DNA of 64,000 nt from Chryseobacterium daecheongense (GTDB lineage: Bacteria > Bacteroidota > Bacteroidia > Flavobacteriales > Weeksellaceae), in the NCBI RefSeq assembly GCF_003729955.1, contig NZ_RJTX01000004.1, positions 558,001 to 622,000 on the forward strand, in the 5' to 3' direction. The notes below the pieces were generated by a model that saw nothing but the letters and a program-made list of their open reading frames with translations, was not told the DNA's origin and ran no database searches. This document shows positions 44,351 through 53,432 of this stretch, piece by piece. Position 1 is the stretch's first letter. Every line of letters begins with the position of its first letter. Position numbers and translations under genes: made by a program.

Positions 44351-45343
44351 CTAAATTTCATTCTCTTTTTCATGCAGGTTGATTTTCTCAATAATCTTCT
44401 GAATAGTAAGCTCTTCAAGGCAAGCCCAATCTCCTCTATAGCATTCTTTATCACCAAAAACCGAGCATGGCCTGCAACTTAGATCTTTCATCTGAACCAC
44501 ATCATTTTCACTTTGTCCAAACCCTAGAAAACCGGCATATGGATGAGTAGACCCCCAAATAGAAACACATTTTGTTCCCATAAGGCTCGCTAAATGCATA
44601 TTGGCAGAATCCATGGAGATCATTAATTCCAGTTCTGAAATTTTATTAAGTTCTTCCGTAAGGCTTAATGCACCTGCTAAGCTTTTTGTATTGGGAATTT
44701 CTTTTTCCCATTGCTCCAATGTTTCAGTTTCTTTTTTACCTCCTCCGAAGAAGTATATCGGATGTTTCTGTGCTAAAACCCGGGCCAATTCGTAAGATTT
44801 TTCCAAAGGAAGCATTTTCCCTCTATGTTGGGCAAACGGGGCGAAACCTATCCCTGATTTTGGTTTTGACCCTGGCCTTAACTGATGAGAAAGTGTTACT
44901 TTAAATCCCATTTCACGGAAAACATCGGCATAACGTTCTACTGTTGTCTTCAACTGTACTTTATCCAGGTTCCAAATATCAGTTAATCTTTCCTTTTCCT
45001 CCTTGCCTTTATCAATTTTAAATACCTTCAGTCCTTTTCTCCTGTATATTTTATCCAGAATCTTGGTTCGGATCACGTCATGCAAATTAGCGATCATATC
45101 CGGGTGAAATTCCTTTAAAAGTTCATTGGCAAGCCTGTTTAAACCGAAAAAACCTTTGTAATCATCCAGGTTTACTCCTTTGAATATAACATTTGGAATA
45201 TCAGAAAATAAGTTCTCAAAATTTTTCCGGGAAACCATCACGATTTCCACGTCCGGATTTTGTTCCAGGAATTCCCGGAAAACCGGTGCTGTCATCGCAA
45301 CATCACCAAATGCCGAAAAGCGATATGCTAATATTCTGGTCAC
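44351..45343 (-). CDS. Glycosyltransferase family 9 (heptosyltransferase-like)
   Basis: 330 residues starting with GTG at 45343; the GTG overlaps the sufE stop as GTGA. The opening ILAYRFSAFGDVAMTAPVFRE and the C-terminal SMDSANMHLASLMGTKCVSIWGSTHP are characteristic of GT9/RfaF enzymes, which add heptose or similar sugars to lipopolysaccharide core. A cysteine-containing tail (LSCRPCSVFGDKEC) is common to this group. Last gene of the operon 47126-44351. Confidence 0.92.
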   Translation of the reverse strand: MTRILAYRFSAFGDVAMTAPVFREFLEQNPDVEIVMVSRKNFENLFSDIPNVIFKGVNLDDYKGFFGLNRLANELLKEFHPDMIANLHDVIRTKILDKIYRRKGLKVFKIDKGKEEKERLTDIWNLDKVQLKTTVERYADVFREMGFKVTLSHQLRPGSKPKSGIGFAPFAQHRGKMLPLEKSYELARVLAQKHPIYFFGGGKKETETLEQWEKEIPNTKSLAGALSLTEELNKISELELMISMDSANMHLASLMGTKCVSIWGSTHPYAGFLGFGQSENDVVQMKDLSCRPCSVFGDKECYRGDWACLEELTIQKIIEKINLHEKENEI

Positions 45344-45759
45344 GACTTAAGCTGATAGGCGACTGCGTAAAATTTAATCTGTTTGGTCATGGCCATTAAT
45401 CCATTGGCTCTGGATGGGGACAAGAATTCCTGTAATCCTATCTCTGAAATAAAATCAAAATCCGAATCTAGGATTTCCTGCGTAGAATGGCCACTGTAAA
45501 TACTTACTAATAAAGAAACGATTCCCTTCGGCAAAATACCATCAGAATCTGCATTGAAAAACAGTTTTCCATCTTTGAATTCAGCATCGATCCAGACTTT
45601 ACTTTGGCAGCCTTTAATCAGGTTCTCTTCTGTTTTCTTATCTTCAGGAAGCCCTTTCAATTCTTTTCCAAGATCGATAATATATTCATACTTCTGCTCC
45701 CAATCTTCAAGAAAGGCAAATTCGTCGATAATTTCCTGCTGTTTTTCCTTAATGGTCAT
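45340..45759 (-). CDS. sufE: SufE-family cysteine desulfuration protein
   Basis: 139 residues from the ATG at 45759, seven codons inside the longest frame, giving MTIKEKQQEIIDEF. The sulfur-accepting cysteine is Cys51 in LIKGCQSKVW, the same number as in E. coli SufE. It accepts sulfur from the desulfurase SufS for iron-sulfur cluster assembly. Unexpectedly placed between two glycosyltransferase genes and overlapping the following one by 4 bases. Confidence 0.93.
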   Translation of the reverse strand: MTIKEKQQEIIDEFAFLEDWEQKYEYIIDLGKELKGLPEDKKTEENLIKGCQSKVWIDAEFKDGKLFFNADSDGILPKGIVSLLVSIYSGHSTQEILDSDFDFISEIGLQEFLSPSRANGLMAMTKQIKFYAVAYQLKS

Positions 45760-45804
45760 GTTAACAATTTCTTTATGCAAAGATAACCAATTTGTAAAGA
45801 ATAT

Positions 45805-46902
45805 TTATGAAGATGCTTTTTCAAAAACGTCTAATAGTTTTACTTCCTCATTTTCCCAACACAGTAGGCTTGCCGCCTTTTCAAGCTCAGGTAGATAGCT
45901 TTTTCTTCCCTTATTTAAAACTATTTTTACAGCTTCAGCAATATTTTCAGGTTGGTGGTCTTTAATAATTTCTCCAATGTCAAACTGATCTTTGATATTC
46001 CGCATTTCGGGAAGATCCGATACTATTAGAGGAACTCTTGCCTGGATGCAATCCAGCACTTTATTAGGCAAAGAATAAAAATAACTTTCGCCGCCGTTTT
46101 CTTCGATGCTCATGGCGCAGTCTGCCATTAATGTGACATTTCTTAGATCTTTTGGTAATAGCTTCCCCAAAAACTGAACTTTATCCTGAAGATTTTCCTT
46201 GATAACCAGTTCTTCATATTCTTTCCTTTTAGGACCGTCACCTGCAATTTTAAAAATCACATTGTCCAAATGATGCATCGCAAGAATAGCTTTATCAATT
46301 CCCCGAAATGGATTGATTACTCCCTGATACAAAAGAATTTTAGGATTATTTTCAAAATCTTCTCTGTTGAATGTTATTCTTCTTGGTGCATTTTGAACAA
46401 CAACGGAGCTGATTCCATATTTTTTTTGAAACCATTTTGCATAGCTTCCGCTTGCCGTAATCATAAATTTCAGCTTCGGAATAATTCGTTTTTCAACGTA
46501 TCTCCATAATTTTTGTGACATTTTGCCCTGAATGGCAGGCATTTCGGAAAAAATTTCATGACTGTCAAAAACCAGTGGAATATTCAGTTTCTTAGAGATA
46601 AGATAATTAGGCAATAAAGCATCTAAATCATTAGCATGGAGAATCGTATTGTGATCTGCATTTCTCTTCAATTCATGATACAGTTTCCAATTGAATTCAA
46701 AATACGCGGTTTTTAAACTTTTGGAAAATAATGTAATCCTTGAAAAGGGATAAGGCCGTTCCATTTTTTCTTCTCCACCCCAGTTATTTCCTATCAATTC
46801 AATGTCATATCCATTTTCATATAAAGTCCTGCAGACCTTTTCAATCCGTTGATCCGTGTATAGGTTGCTAAAAGCAGAGGTAATGATTTTCTTCCGTTTC
46901 AT
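45805..46902 (-). CDS. Glycosyltransferase family 4 (GT-B fold)
   Basis: 365 residues. The C-terminal Rossmann half has ILLYQGVINPFRGIDKAI, then KIAGDGPKRKEYEEL, then the nucleotide-sugar site IEENGGESYFYSLPNKVLDCIQARVPLIVSDLPEM with the E-x7-E type residues. It would extend a cell-surface glycan. The start overlaps the YgjV gene stop by 4 bases. Confidence 0.88.
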   Translation of the reverse strand: MKRKKIITSAFSNLYTDQRIEKVCRTLYENGYDIELIGNNWGGEEKMERPYPFSRITLFSKSLKTAYFEFNWKLYHELKRNADHNTILHANDLDALLPNYLISKKLNIPLVFDSHEIFSEMPAIQGKMSQKLWRYVEKRIIPKLKFMITASGSYAKWFQKKYGISSVVVQNAPRRITFNREDFENNPKILLYQGVINPFRGIDKAILAMHHLDNVIFKIAGDGPKRKEYEELVIKENLQDKVQFLGKLLPKDLRNVTLMADCAMSIEENGGESYFYSLPNKVLDCIQARVPLIVSDLPEMRNIKDQFDIGEIIKDHQPENIAEAVKIVLNKGRKSYLPELEKAASLLCWENEEVKLLDVFEKASS

Positions 46903-47126
46903 CCCTTTTTATTTGCTGTCATCAAATGATATACCTGAACAAAACAAAGTAAAGCATTGGGAATAATAACTGGCCAAAGCATTCCGCTGAATACGCCATA
47001 AATTACAAAACAGATACAGCCGATCATATTCACGATCCTGATTTTTCTTAAATTTTTTAAGGCAAAACTCAGAACAATAAAAAAAGAAGCGGCATATCCG
47101 ATATAAGTAGCAATTTCAGGGCTCAT
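46899..47126 (-). CDS. YgjV-like small membrane protein
   Basis: 75 residues with two or three membrane helices. The pattern YIGYAASFFIVLSFALKNLRKIRIVNMIGCICFVIYG matches the YgjV/imp family. Function unknown. First gene of the operon with the two glycosyltransferases and sufE. A TAAGTTTG box lies 20 bases upstream. Confidence 0.82.
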   Translation of the reverse strand: MSPEIATYIGYAASFFIVLSFALKNLRKIRIVNMIGCICFVIYGVFSGMLWPVIIPNALLCFVQVYHLMTANKKG

Positions 47127-47146
47127 GCAAAATTTTTATAGGGAAA

Positions 47147-47154
47147 CAAACTTA
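47147..47154 (-). promoter_or_regulatory. -7 box of the YgjV-glycosyltransferase operon
   Basis: TAAGTTTG on the minus strand, 20 bases before the ATG. No TTG at -33. Confidence 0.4.
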
Positions 47155-47278
47155 GTCATTTTCAATAAGATAATAAAATTTTTCATGACATAAAGTCATT
47201 AATTGGTTTTTGGTAAAATATTTGTAATTTAGATAATGAATAAAGATGATTTTATCTTTATTCTAATTGAGATATATT

Positions 47279-49813
47279 ATGGATTATAAGTTTTCACAAG
47301 GTTTGAGCCAAGTGTTCAAACAGAGCAAGAATGAGGCAAAAAGGCTGAAAAGTGAATTTCTTAATACAGAACACCTTCTTTTAGGTATTATAAAAACGGA
47401 AAACTCTGCAAAAGAAATCCTTCAAAACCTTAATGCGGATTTAACACAAATCAGAAGAAAAATTGAAACTTTAAATACAGCAAGTCTAAATCCTATTTCT
47501 GAAGAGGTTACCAATATTTCTTTCACCAAGATGGCAGATCATGCCGTTAAACGTGCAGAGTTAGAATGCCGACAATATAAAAGCAATGAAATTAATACCG
47601 TTCACCTGCTTTTAGGTATTCTTTATAAATATGAAGACCCTACTTCTAACATCCTGGGAGCTTATGATATTGACTATGAAGGAGTTTCAAGAGAATACCA
47701 GACTATGCTTAAAAATTCCGGACAGGCACCACAAATGAGCGCCTATGATGACGATGAAGAAAGAGAGGAATTTGAGCAGATGAGAAAGCCGACAGGAAAT
47801 TTAGGTTCTGCAAAAAGTAAAACCCCTACATTGGATAACTTCGGTAGAGACCTTACTTCTTTGGCAAGAGACGGGAAATTAGACCCAGTAATCGGACGTG
47901 AGAAAGAAATCGAAAGAGTTTCGCAGATCTTGTCGCGTAGAAAGAAAAACAACCCTCTTCTTATCGGAGAGCCGGGTGTTGGTAAATCTGCGATTGCTGA
48001 AGGTCTGGCTTTAAGAATTCAGCAGAAAAAGGTTTCAAGAGTTCTTTATGGCAAAAGAGTGATCACGCTGGATCTGGCCAGTTTAGTGGCCGGAACCAAA
48101 TACCGTGGCCAGTTTGAAGAAAGAATGAAAGCCATCATGACTGAGCTGGAGAAAAACAGAGATGTGATCTTATTCATTGATGAGCTTCACACTATTGTAG
48201 GTGCAGGAAGTTCTACGGGAAGTTTAGATGCATCCAATATGTTCAAGCCAGCTTTAGCAAGAGGTGAAATTCAATGCATCGGGGCTACAACTCTTGATGA
48301 ATACCGTCAGTATATTGAAAAAGACGGAGCATTAGAAAGAAGATTCCAGAAAGTAATGGTGGAACCTACTTCTATTGAAGAAACCATCCAGATCCTGAAT
48401 CAGATCAAAGATAAGTATGAAGAGCATCACAATGTAATTTATACTCCTGAAGCTATTGCTGCGTGTGTCAATTTGACATCTAGATACATTACAGACCGTT
48501 TCTTACCAGATAAAGCGATTGATGCAATGGATGAAGCAGGTTCCCGTGTTTATATTAAAAACATGAAGGTTCCTACAGAGATCATTGAATTCGAAAAGAA
48601 AATCGAAGATATCAAGGAACTGAAGCAAAAAGCTGTAAAAGCACAGGATTATCTTGAGGCAAGAAAACTGAAAGATGAAGAAGAGCGCCTTCAGATGGAG
48701 CTTAATGCAGCTCAGGAACAATGGGACAAAAATGTAAAAGAGAAAAAAGAAACCGTGACGGAGGAAAATGTAGCTGAAGTGGTTTCTATGATGAGTGGTG
48801 TTCCTGTAACCAAAGTAGGTAAGAATGAGCTTGATAAGTTAGCTCAGATGGATGATAAGCTGAACGGAAAAGTGATCGGACAGGAAGATGCTGTGAAAAA
48901 GGTTGTTAAGGCCATCCAAAGAAACAGAGCCGGTCTTAAAGATCCGAACCGTCCAATTGGTACATTTATCTTCTTAGGAACAACCGGAGTTGGTAAAACG
49001 GAGCTGGCTAAAGTAATGGCAAGAGAATTATTCGATTCTGATGAAGCTTTGATCAGAATTGATATGAGTGAATACATGGAGAAATTTGCGGTTTCAAGAT
49101 TGGTTGGTGCGCCTCCGGGATACGTAGGATACGAAGAAGGGGGACAATTGACTGAAGCGGTAAGAAGAAAACCTTATGCTGTAGTTCTTTTGGATGAAAT
49201 TGAAAAAGCTCACCCTGATGTATTCAATATCTTGTTACAGATTTTAGATGAAGGCCACGTTACCGATAGCTTAGGCAGAAAAATCGATTTCAGAAATACG
49301 ATTATTATCCTGACTTCCAACATCGGAACAAGAGATCTTAAAGATTTCGGAGATGGTGTAGGATTCGGTACCTCGGCGAAAAAGTCAAGTTCAGATACAA
49401 GAGCAAGAAGTACCATTGAAAATGCCCTTAAAAAAGCATTTGCTCCTGAATTCTTAAACAGAATTGACGATATTATTATCTTCAACTCTCTTGAACAGAC
49501 AGACATCAAGAAAATAATTGATCTTGAGTTGAATAAGCTTTACAGCAGACTTGAAAAATTAGGCTATAAAGTGGAATTGACTGAAGAAGCAAAAGACTTT
49601 ATTTCTGAAAAAGGATGGGATAAAGATTTCGGGGCAAGACCATTGAAACGAGCTATCCAGAAATATATTGAAGATTTATTGGCTGAAATGCTGGTAAACA
49701 AACAATTATCTGAAGGAGAAACTGTGGTTCTTGATCTTAATGAAGCGAAAGATGCTTTAACGGGCAAAACTTCAAAACCGAAAAAATCGGCAGAAAAGTC
49801 TTCTCAATCATAA
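47279..49813 (+). CDS. clpC: Clp protease ATP-binding subunit ClpC
   Basis: 844 residues from the ATG at 47279 (the longest frame begins four codons earlier). Two Clp_N repeats (about 5-145), a first AAA+ domain with GEPGVGKSA (about 228-236), a middle coiled-coil domain of the short ClpC type (about 400-480) with a UVR-like KAQDYLEARKLKDEEE, a second AAA+ domain with GTTGVGKTE (about 566-574), and a VGFG loop (about 691-695) for docking to ClpP. It unfolds proteins for ClpP. The tail is Lys/Ser rich. No ClpP gene in the window. Confidence 0.96.
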   Translation: MDYKFSQGLSQVFKQSKNEAKRLKSEFLNTEHLLLGIIKTENSAKEILQNLNADLTQIRRKIETLNTASLNPISEEVTNISFTKMADHAVKRAELECRQYKSNEINTVHLLLGILYKYEDPTSNILGAYDIDYEGVSREYQTMLKNSGQAPQMSAYDDDEEREEFEQMRKPTGNLGSAKSKTPTLDNFGRDLTSLARDGKLDPVIGREKEIERVSQILSRRKKNNPLLIGEPGVGKSAIAEGLALRIQQKKVSRVLYGKRVITLDLASLVAGTKYRGQFEERMKAIMTELEKNRDVILFIDELHTIVGAGSSTGSLDASNMFKPALARGEIQCIGATTLDEYRQYIEKDGALERRFQKVMVEPTSIEETIQILNQIKDKYEEHHNVIYTPEAIAACVNLTSRYITDRFLPDKAIDAMDEAGSRVYIKNMKVPTEIIEFEKKIEDIKELKQKAVKAQDYLEARKLKDEEERLQMELNAAQEQWDKNVKEKKETVTEENVAEVVSMMSGVPVTKVGKNELDKLAQMDDKLNGKVIGQEDAVKKVVKAIQRNRAGLKDPNRPIGTFIFLGTTGVGKTELAKVMARELFDSDEALIRIDMSEYMEKFAVSRLVGAPPGYVGYEEGGQLTEAVRRKPYAVVLLDEIEKAHPDVFNILLQILDEGHVTDSLGRKIDFRNTIIILTSNIGTRDLKDFGDGVGFGTSAKKSSSDTRARSTIENALKKAFAPEFLNRIDDIIIFNSLEQTDIKKIIDLELNKLYSRLEKLGYKVELTEEAKDFISEKGWDKDFGARPLKRAIQKYIEDLLAEMLVNKQLSEGETVVLDLNEAKDALTGKTSKPKKSAEKSSQS

Positions 49814-49833
49814 ATAAATAATTTGATTATATA

Positions 49834-49867
49834 AAAAAAGCATCAGGAAAATTCCTGATGCTTTTTT
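49834..49867 (+). terminator. Terminator after clpC
   Basis: The stem AAAAAGCATCAGGAA/TTCCTGATGCTTTTT is followed by T residues, 20 bases past the stop. Confidence 0.93.
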
Positions 49868-50045
49868 ATTGTTTTAGATTTTATTTACTGTCATTCAATA
49901 ATGTCTGAAAGCTTTTTATCCTTCATTTTTAAAAGACACCTTAAAGAAATAAAAATGGGTAAAGCCGGAAAGAGGAACTCCAAATAGCGGAATCATGAAT
50001 CTTAACAATTTACTTTTTGATACTGATTAAAATATCTCAATAAAA

Positions 50046-50573
50046 TTACAATCCCACCACAAATCCAATATTTGGAACCAATCCGCTGGAAAACACGCTC
50101 TCATTCTCTTTCCAAAGCACATTATACATGATTCCGATCTGCATAAAAGAATTGTTCCCTATTCTTTGCATATATCCTCCTCCAAGGTACAATGCATCTT
50201 CATTGGTATTTGCCTTAAAATCGTAAATCTTATCTTTATAATTAATGAAATAATGTTGGTAATTAGCACCTAAATAAAAGGTTCTTGCGATGTAATAATT
50301 CAGAAACGGACCGACTCCAAACATCGTTGAACTGTAGGCATTGGATTTCTGCCACGAAACACTTCCCAAAAGACCGCCTTCAAGATCGTCGGTAAGTTTA
50401 TATCCAGCCCTCGGCGCTGCTGAAAGATTAAAGTAATTGTTACTTCCGAATCCAAATCCTATGCCCCCACCGAAAGTCCATCGATTGTTGCTTTCCTGCG
50501 AAGCTCCTACGGCAACTTGTGAAAATATTGAGCCTGAAATTATCAGAAATAAGGAAGTCATAAGTTTCTTCAT
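50046..50573 (-). CDS. Outer-membrane beta-barrel protein
   Basis: 175 residues with a signal peptide (MKKLMTSLFLIISGSIFSQ). The rest alternates aromatic and small residues in about eight amphipathic strands and ends in a hydrophobic strand (LVPNIGFVVGL), typical of small OmpA/OmpW-like barrels in the outer membrane. Ligand unknown. The upstream 200 bases (49868-50045) hold no gene. Confidence 0.8.
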   Translation of the reverse strand: MKKLMTSLFLIISGSIFSQVAVGASQESNNRWTFGGGIGFGFGSNNYFNLSAAPRAGYKLTDDLEGGLLGSVSWQKSNAYSSTMFGVGPFLNYYIARTFYLGANYQHYFINYKDKIYDFKANTNEDALYLGGGYMQRIGNNSFMQIGIMYNVLWKENESVFSSGLVPNIGFVVGL

Positions 50574-50632
50574 ACTTGAATTGTTTTTATCAATGCTTAA
50601 AATTATAACTTTTTTACGAATCTTTTTAATCG

Positions 50633-50640
50633 TATTTTTG
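50633..50640 (+). promoter_or_regulatory. -7 box of mnmA
   Basis: TATTTTTG, 49 bases before the ATG at 50690. The -33 position reads TTT. Confidence 0.45.
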
Positions 50641-50689
50641 CAGCGTCAAACTAAGAACTCCCGTTAAGAGTTTCGTAAAATTGAATACA

Positions 50690-51877
50690 ATGAAAGTAGT
50701 AGTAGGCCTTTCCGGAGGCGTAGACTCGAGTGTAACAGCCTATTTGTTACAACAGCAAGGCCATGAGGTAGTGGCTTTGTTTATGAGAAACTGGAATGAT
50801 GCTTCCGTAACATTAGAAGATGAGTGTCCGTGGATTGAGGACAGTAATGATGCATTGATGGTTGCGCAAAAACTGGGAATTCCTTTCCAGGTAATCGACA
50901 TGAGTGAATTATATAAAGAACGCATTGTGGATTACATGTTTGATGAATATCAGAAAGGAAGAACACCCAATCCGGATGTATTGTGCAACAGAGAAGTAAA
51001 ATTCGATGTTTTTATGAAGACTGCCATGTCTTTAGGTGCAGATAAAGTAGCGACAGGACATTATGCAAGAGTAACTTCTACATTTGATGAAAACGGAAAA
51101 GAAATTTTCCATCTTTTAGCAGGAAAGGATAACAATAAAGATCAGTCTTATTTTCTTTGCCAATTGAGTCAGGACCAGCTGTCAAAAGCATTGTTTCCTA
51201 TCGGTGAACTTACTAAACCTCAAGTAAGGGAGATTGCGAAAGAAATCGGTCTGGTAACTGCGGATAAAAAAGATTCTCAGGGGCTATGTTTCATTGGAAA
51301 AGTAAGCCTTCCTCAATTTTTACAACAGCAATTAGTACCTAAAGAAGGTGAAATCGTTGAAATTTTCAGAGATTCTCCTCTTTTTGCACAGGAAATGCCT
51401 CAAGTTTCTTCAAAAAAGGAGGAATTAGAATTTCTATCTCAGAAAATTAAGTATAAAAAAGCTGACGGAAAAGTTATTGGAAAGCATCAGGGTGCTCAAT
51501 TTTTCACGATCGGGCAAAGCAAGGGCTTGGGAATCGGTGGCCACAAAGAAAGCTGCTTTATCATTTCCAGAGATATGGAGAATAATATTCTTTTCGTAGG
51601 TGAGGGCCACAGCTTTCCGGGATTGTATAGAAAAGCTTTAAAAATTGACAATGCTGAAGTACACTGGGTTCGAGAGGATTTAGCTTTGAAAAACGGTGAG
51701 TCTATGGAAATTCTGGCAAGAATAAGATACAGACAACCTTTGCAAAAAGCTACTCTTTACCAATTCGAGGATGCCTTTTATATTGAATTTGAAGAAGCGC
51801 AGTCCGCAATTGCAGAAGGACAGTTTGCATCTTGGTATGCAGATGAAGAATTACTAGGAAGTGGAGTTATTTCATAA
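50690..51877 (+). CDS. mnmA: tRNA-specific 2-thiouridylase
   Basis: 395 residues from the ATG at 50690; the TTG three codons earlier is less likely. It installs 2-thiouridine at position 34 of tRNA-Lys, -Glu and -Gln. The PP-loop GLSGGVDSS (residues 6-14) and both active cysteines, Cys99 (PDVLCNRE) and Cys200 (SQGLCFIG), are in place. [13 protein letters not shown] and the [13 protein letters not shown] block are family signatures. Length slightly above the E. coli protein, as in other flavobacteria. Confidence 0.96.
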   Translation: MKVVVGLSGGVDSSVTAYLLQQQGHEVVALFMRNWNDASVTLEDECPWIEDSNDALMVAQKLGIPFQVIDMSELYKERIVDYMFDEYQKGRTPNPDVLCNREVKFDVFMKTAMSLGADKVATGHYARVTSTFDENGKEIFHLLAGKDNNKDQSYFLCQLSQDQLSKALFPIGELTKPQVREIAKEIGLVTADKKDSQGLCFIGKVSLPQFLQQQLVPKEGEIVEIFRDSPLFAQEMPQVSSKKEELEFLSQKIKYKKADGKVIGKHQGAQFFTIGQSKGLGIGGHKESCFIISRDMENNILFVGEGHSFPGLYRKALKIDNAEVHWVREDLALKNGESMEILARIRYRQPLQKATLYQFEDAFYIEFEEAQSAIAEGQFASWYADEELLGSGVIS

Positions 51878-51917
51878 TTTTTTTTAAAAGTTATTCATTA
51901 ACAATGCTTTATTTGTG

Positions 51918-51925
51918 TAACTTTG
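51918..51925 (+). promoter_or_regulatory. -7 box deciding the start of the small membrane protein
   Basis: TAACTTTG ends one base before the first in-frame ATG at 51927, so transcription would begin after that ATG. The second ATG (51948) is then the start. No TTG at -33. Confidence 0.45.
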
Positions 51926-51947
51926 TATGACACAAATAAAAAACATA

Positions 51948-52142
51948 ATGAAAACTTCGTTAAAAAATTATTCCGTACAAGCCGGCCTTATTGTGATTTT
52001 ACTGGCCGCATTCCTTTTAGGATTTAATCTTTATAAGATCATTGCACATTTTAAGAGCCCGGGTATTGCACAAAGCATTCTTCTTCTGGCCATCATTGTT
52101 GCAGTTATCAACAGATACAGTAAAACCTTAGAAGAGGATTAA
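51948..52142 (+). CDS. Small two-helix membrane protein
   Basis: 64 residues from the ATG at 51948. Helices lie at about residues 11-31 (AGLIVILLAAFLLGFNLYKII) and 40-56 (IAQSILLLAIIVAVINR). The tail is acidic. Function unknown. Monocistronic between mnmA and a terminator. Confidence 0.7.
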   Translation: MKTSLKNYSVQAGLIVILLAAFLLGFNLYKIIAHFKSPGIAQSILLLAIIVAVINRYSKTLEED

Positions 52143-52162
52143 AAAAACAACTTTTTTAACTA

Positions 52163-52195
52163 ATAAACCCGAAGCATTCTTGTTTCGGGTTATTT
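52163..52195. terminator. Terminator between convergent membrane-protein genes
   Basis: The stem AACCCGAA/TTCGGGTT with a 10-base loop, A/T-rich on both sides, serving the plus-strand gene ending at 52142 and possibly the minus-strand gene ending at 52210. Confidence 0.75.
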
Positions 52196-52209
52196 ATTGA
52201 ATGTAAAAA

Positions 52210-52560
52210 TCATCTCAACTTATCCTTTACTTTTATTGACATAATAAACAAACTAACAAATACTTCCGCTATTAAAATGATGATCAGAAACCCAATCGGT
52301 TTTCCCAGCATCAACCCTCTTATCAGCTTTACGATTCCTACTCCAAGAATAAGGATCATAAAGAAAGAGGTAACACCTGAAATACTTTCTTTGATAAGCC
52401 TCAACATAAAAATGGAAAGATAAAACGTGATGATCAGTATCAGATAAAATGCTAAAAAATCAGGTCCCTTTAACAAAATAGGATTGTACATGTGATGTTC
52501 GGTAACCAGCCAACACATACTAATTCCTATTGAAACTGAGTGAGATATTGAACTTTTCAT
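52210..52560 (-). CDS. Small four-helix membrane protein of unknown function
   Basis: 116 residues with about three to four hydrophobic helices (residues 34-54, 63-80, 90-108). No family recognised. It follows the Gly/Cys-rich membrane protein gene by 12 bases and is probably cotranscribed with it. Confidence 0.6.
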   Translation of the reverse strand: MKSSISHSVSIGISMCWLVTEHHMYNPILLKGPDFLAFYLILIITFYLSIFMLRLIKESISGVTSFFMILILGVGIVKLIRGLMLGKPIGFLIIILIAEVFVSLFIMSIKVKDKLR

Positions 52561-52572
52561 ATCCTATATTGT

Positions 52573-53307
52573 TTAGCCGCCACATCCTCCGCAACCCCCG
52601 CATCCTCCGCCGCATCCTCCTCCACCGCAACTTGAGCCACCTCCGCTACAGCTTCCTCCGGCATCATTGTTCCGTTTATCCTGTTTGTGAAAATCAGAGG
52701 CATTGCTATCTCCTACTATCGCCCCAATTACACCGAAAATAAAAATGATCACAAATACAACAGCTATGACCATCAATCCCATAAAGCCATCACCCTCAGT
52801 GCATGAGTACAGTAAAAGTAATACAAGTAAAGGTGAGAAGACAGCCATTCTTTTCAGCCAGGATTTTGCTTTGGGTTTTTCTTTCTGTGCATTCCATATT
52901 TCAGCGGGAGCTTCCTGTTGAAATATCTCTCGGTAATTTTCTAAGGTATCCGCAAACCAGTTCTGATGTTTTTCCTTTTCTGTACTACCTCCTTTTGAAG
53001 GATGGTGATGTAGTTTCCTTTGTAAAATATTCGGGCAGAATTCTTCCCAGTAATTTTGAGTATAAATAAGGTGCATATGCCATACTTTATCTACGATTTC
53101 ACTCGGAGAAGCTCCTTTAGGCAGAATACAGCAGAGATAAATAAACTTTTTATACTCTTCAATTGCTCTTTTAGTAAATTCTAAAGTCCAGTTTTCTTCT
53201 TTTGCAAGCTTTTTTGAGAAAGGAAAATCAGCATCAGGAGCGTCTAATGAGAACTGCCAGATCCTGTTCCAAAGCGATTCGTTTTTTAATATCATCGTTG
53301 TTTCCAT
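52573..53307 (-). CDS. Glycine-rich-domain-like membrane protein with Gly/Cys tail
   Basis: 244 residues from the ATG at 53307; the ATG 12 codons earlier is possible. The N-terminal half (FSKKLAKEENWTLEFTKRAIEEYKKF, then KVWHMHLIYTQNYWEEFCP, then LHHHPSKGG) matches the pattern of glycine-rich-domain (GRDP-like)/TIGR04222 membrane proteins. Two membrane helices lie at about residues 155-172 and 176-198. The last 30 residues are almost only Gly, Cys and Ser (CGGGCGGCGGCGG), with ten cysteines. Function unknown. Paired with the small membrane protein downstream. Confidence 0.8.
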   Translation of the reverse strand: METTMILKNESLWNRIWQFSLDAPDADFPFSKKLAKEENWTLEFTKRAIEEYKKFIYLCCILPKGASPSEIVDKVWHMHLIYTQNYWEEFCPNILQRKLHHHPSKGGSTEKEKHQNWFADTLENYREIFQQEAPAEIWNAQKEKPKAKSWLKRMAVFSPLLVLLLLYSCTEGDGFMGLMVIAVVFVIIFIFGVIGAIVGDSNASDFHKQDKRNNDAGGSCSGGGSSCGGGGCGGGCGGCGGCGG

Positions 53308-53432
53308 ATTCTTTGATTTAATGTTATTGTTTTTTCTTATCAAATCTCCATTGATTTTACAATATAAAAGTCTTACAGAAATCTTTTTTGGAATTAAAAA
53401 AGACTTAAATTAGTCTTATAAAATTAAGAACT

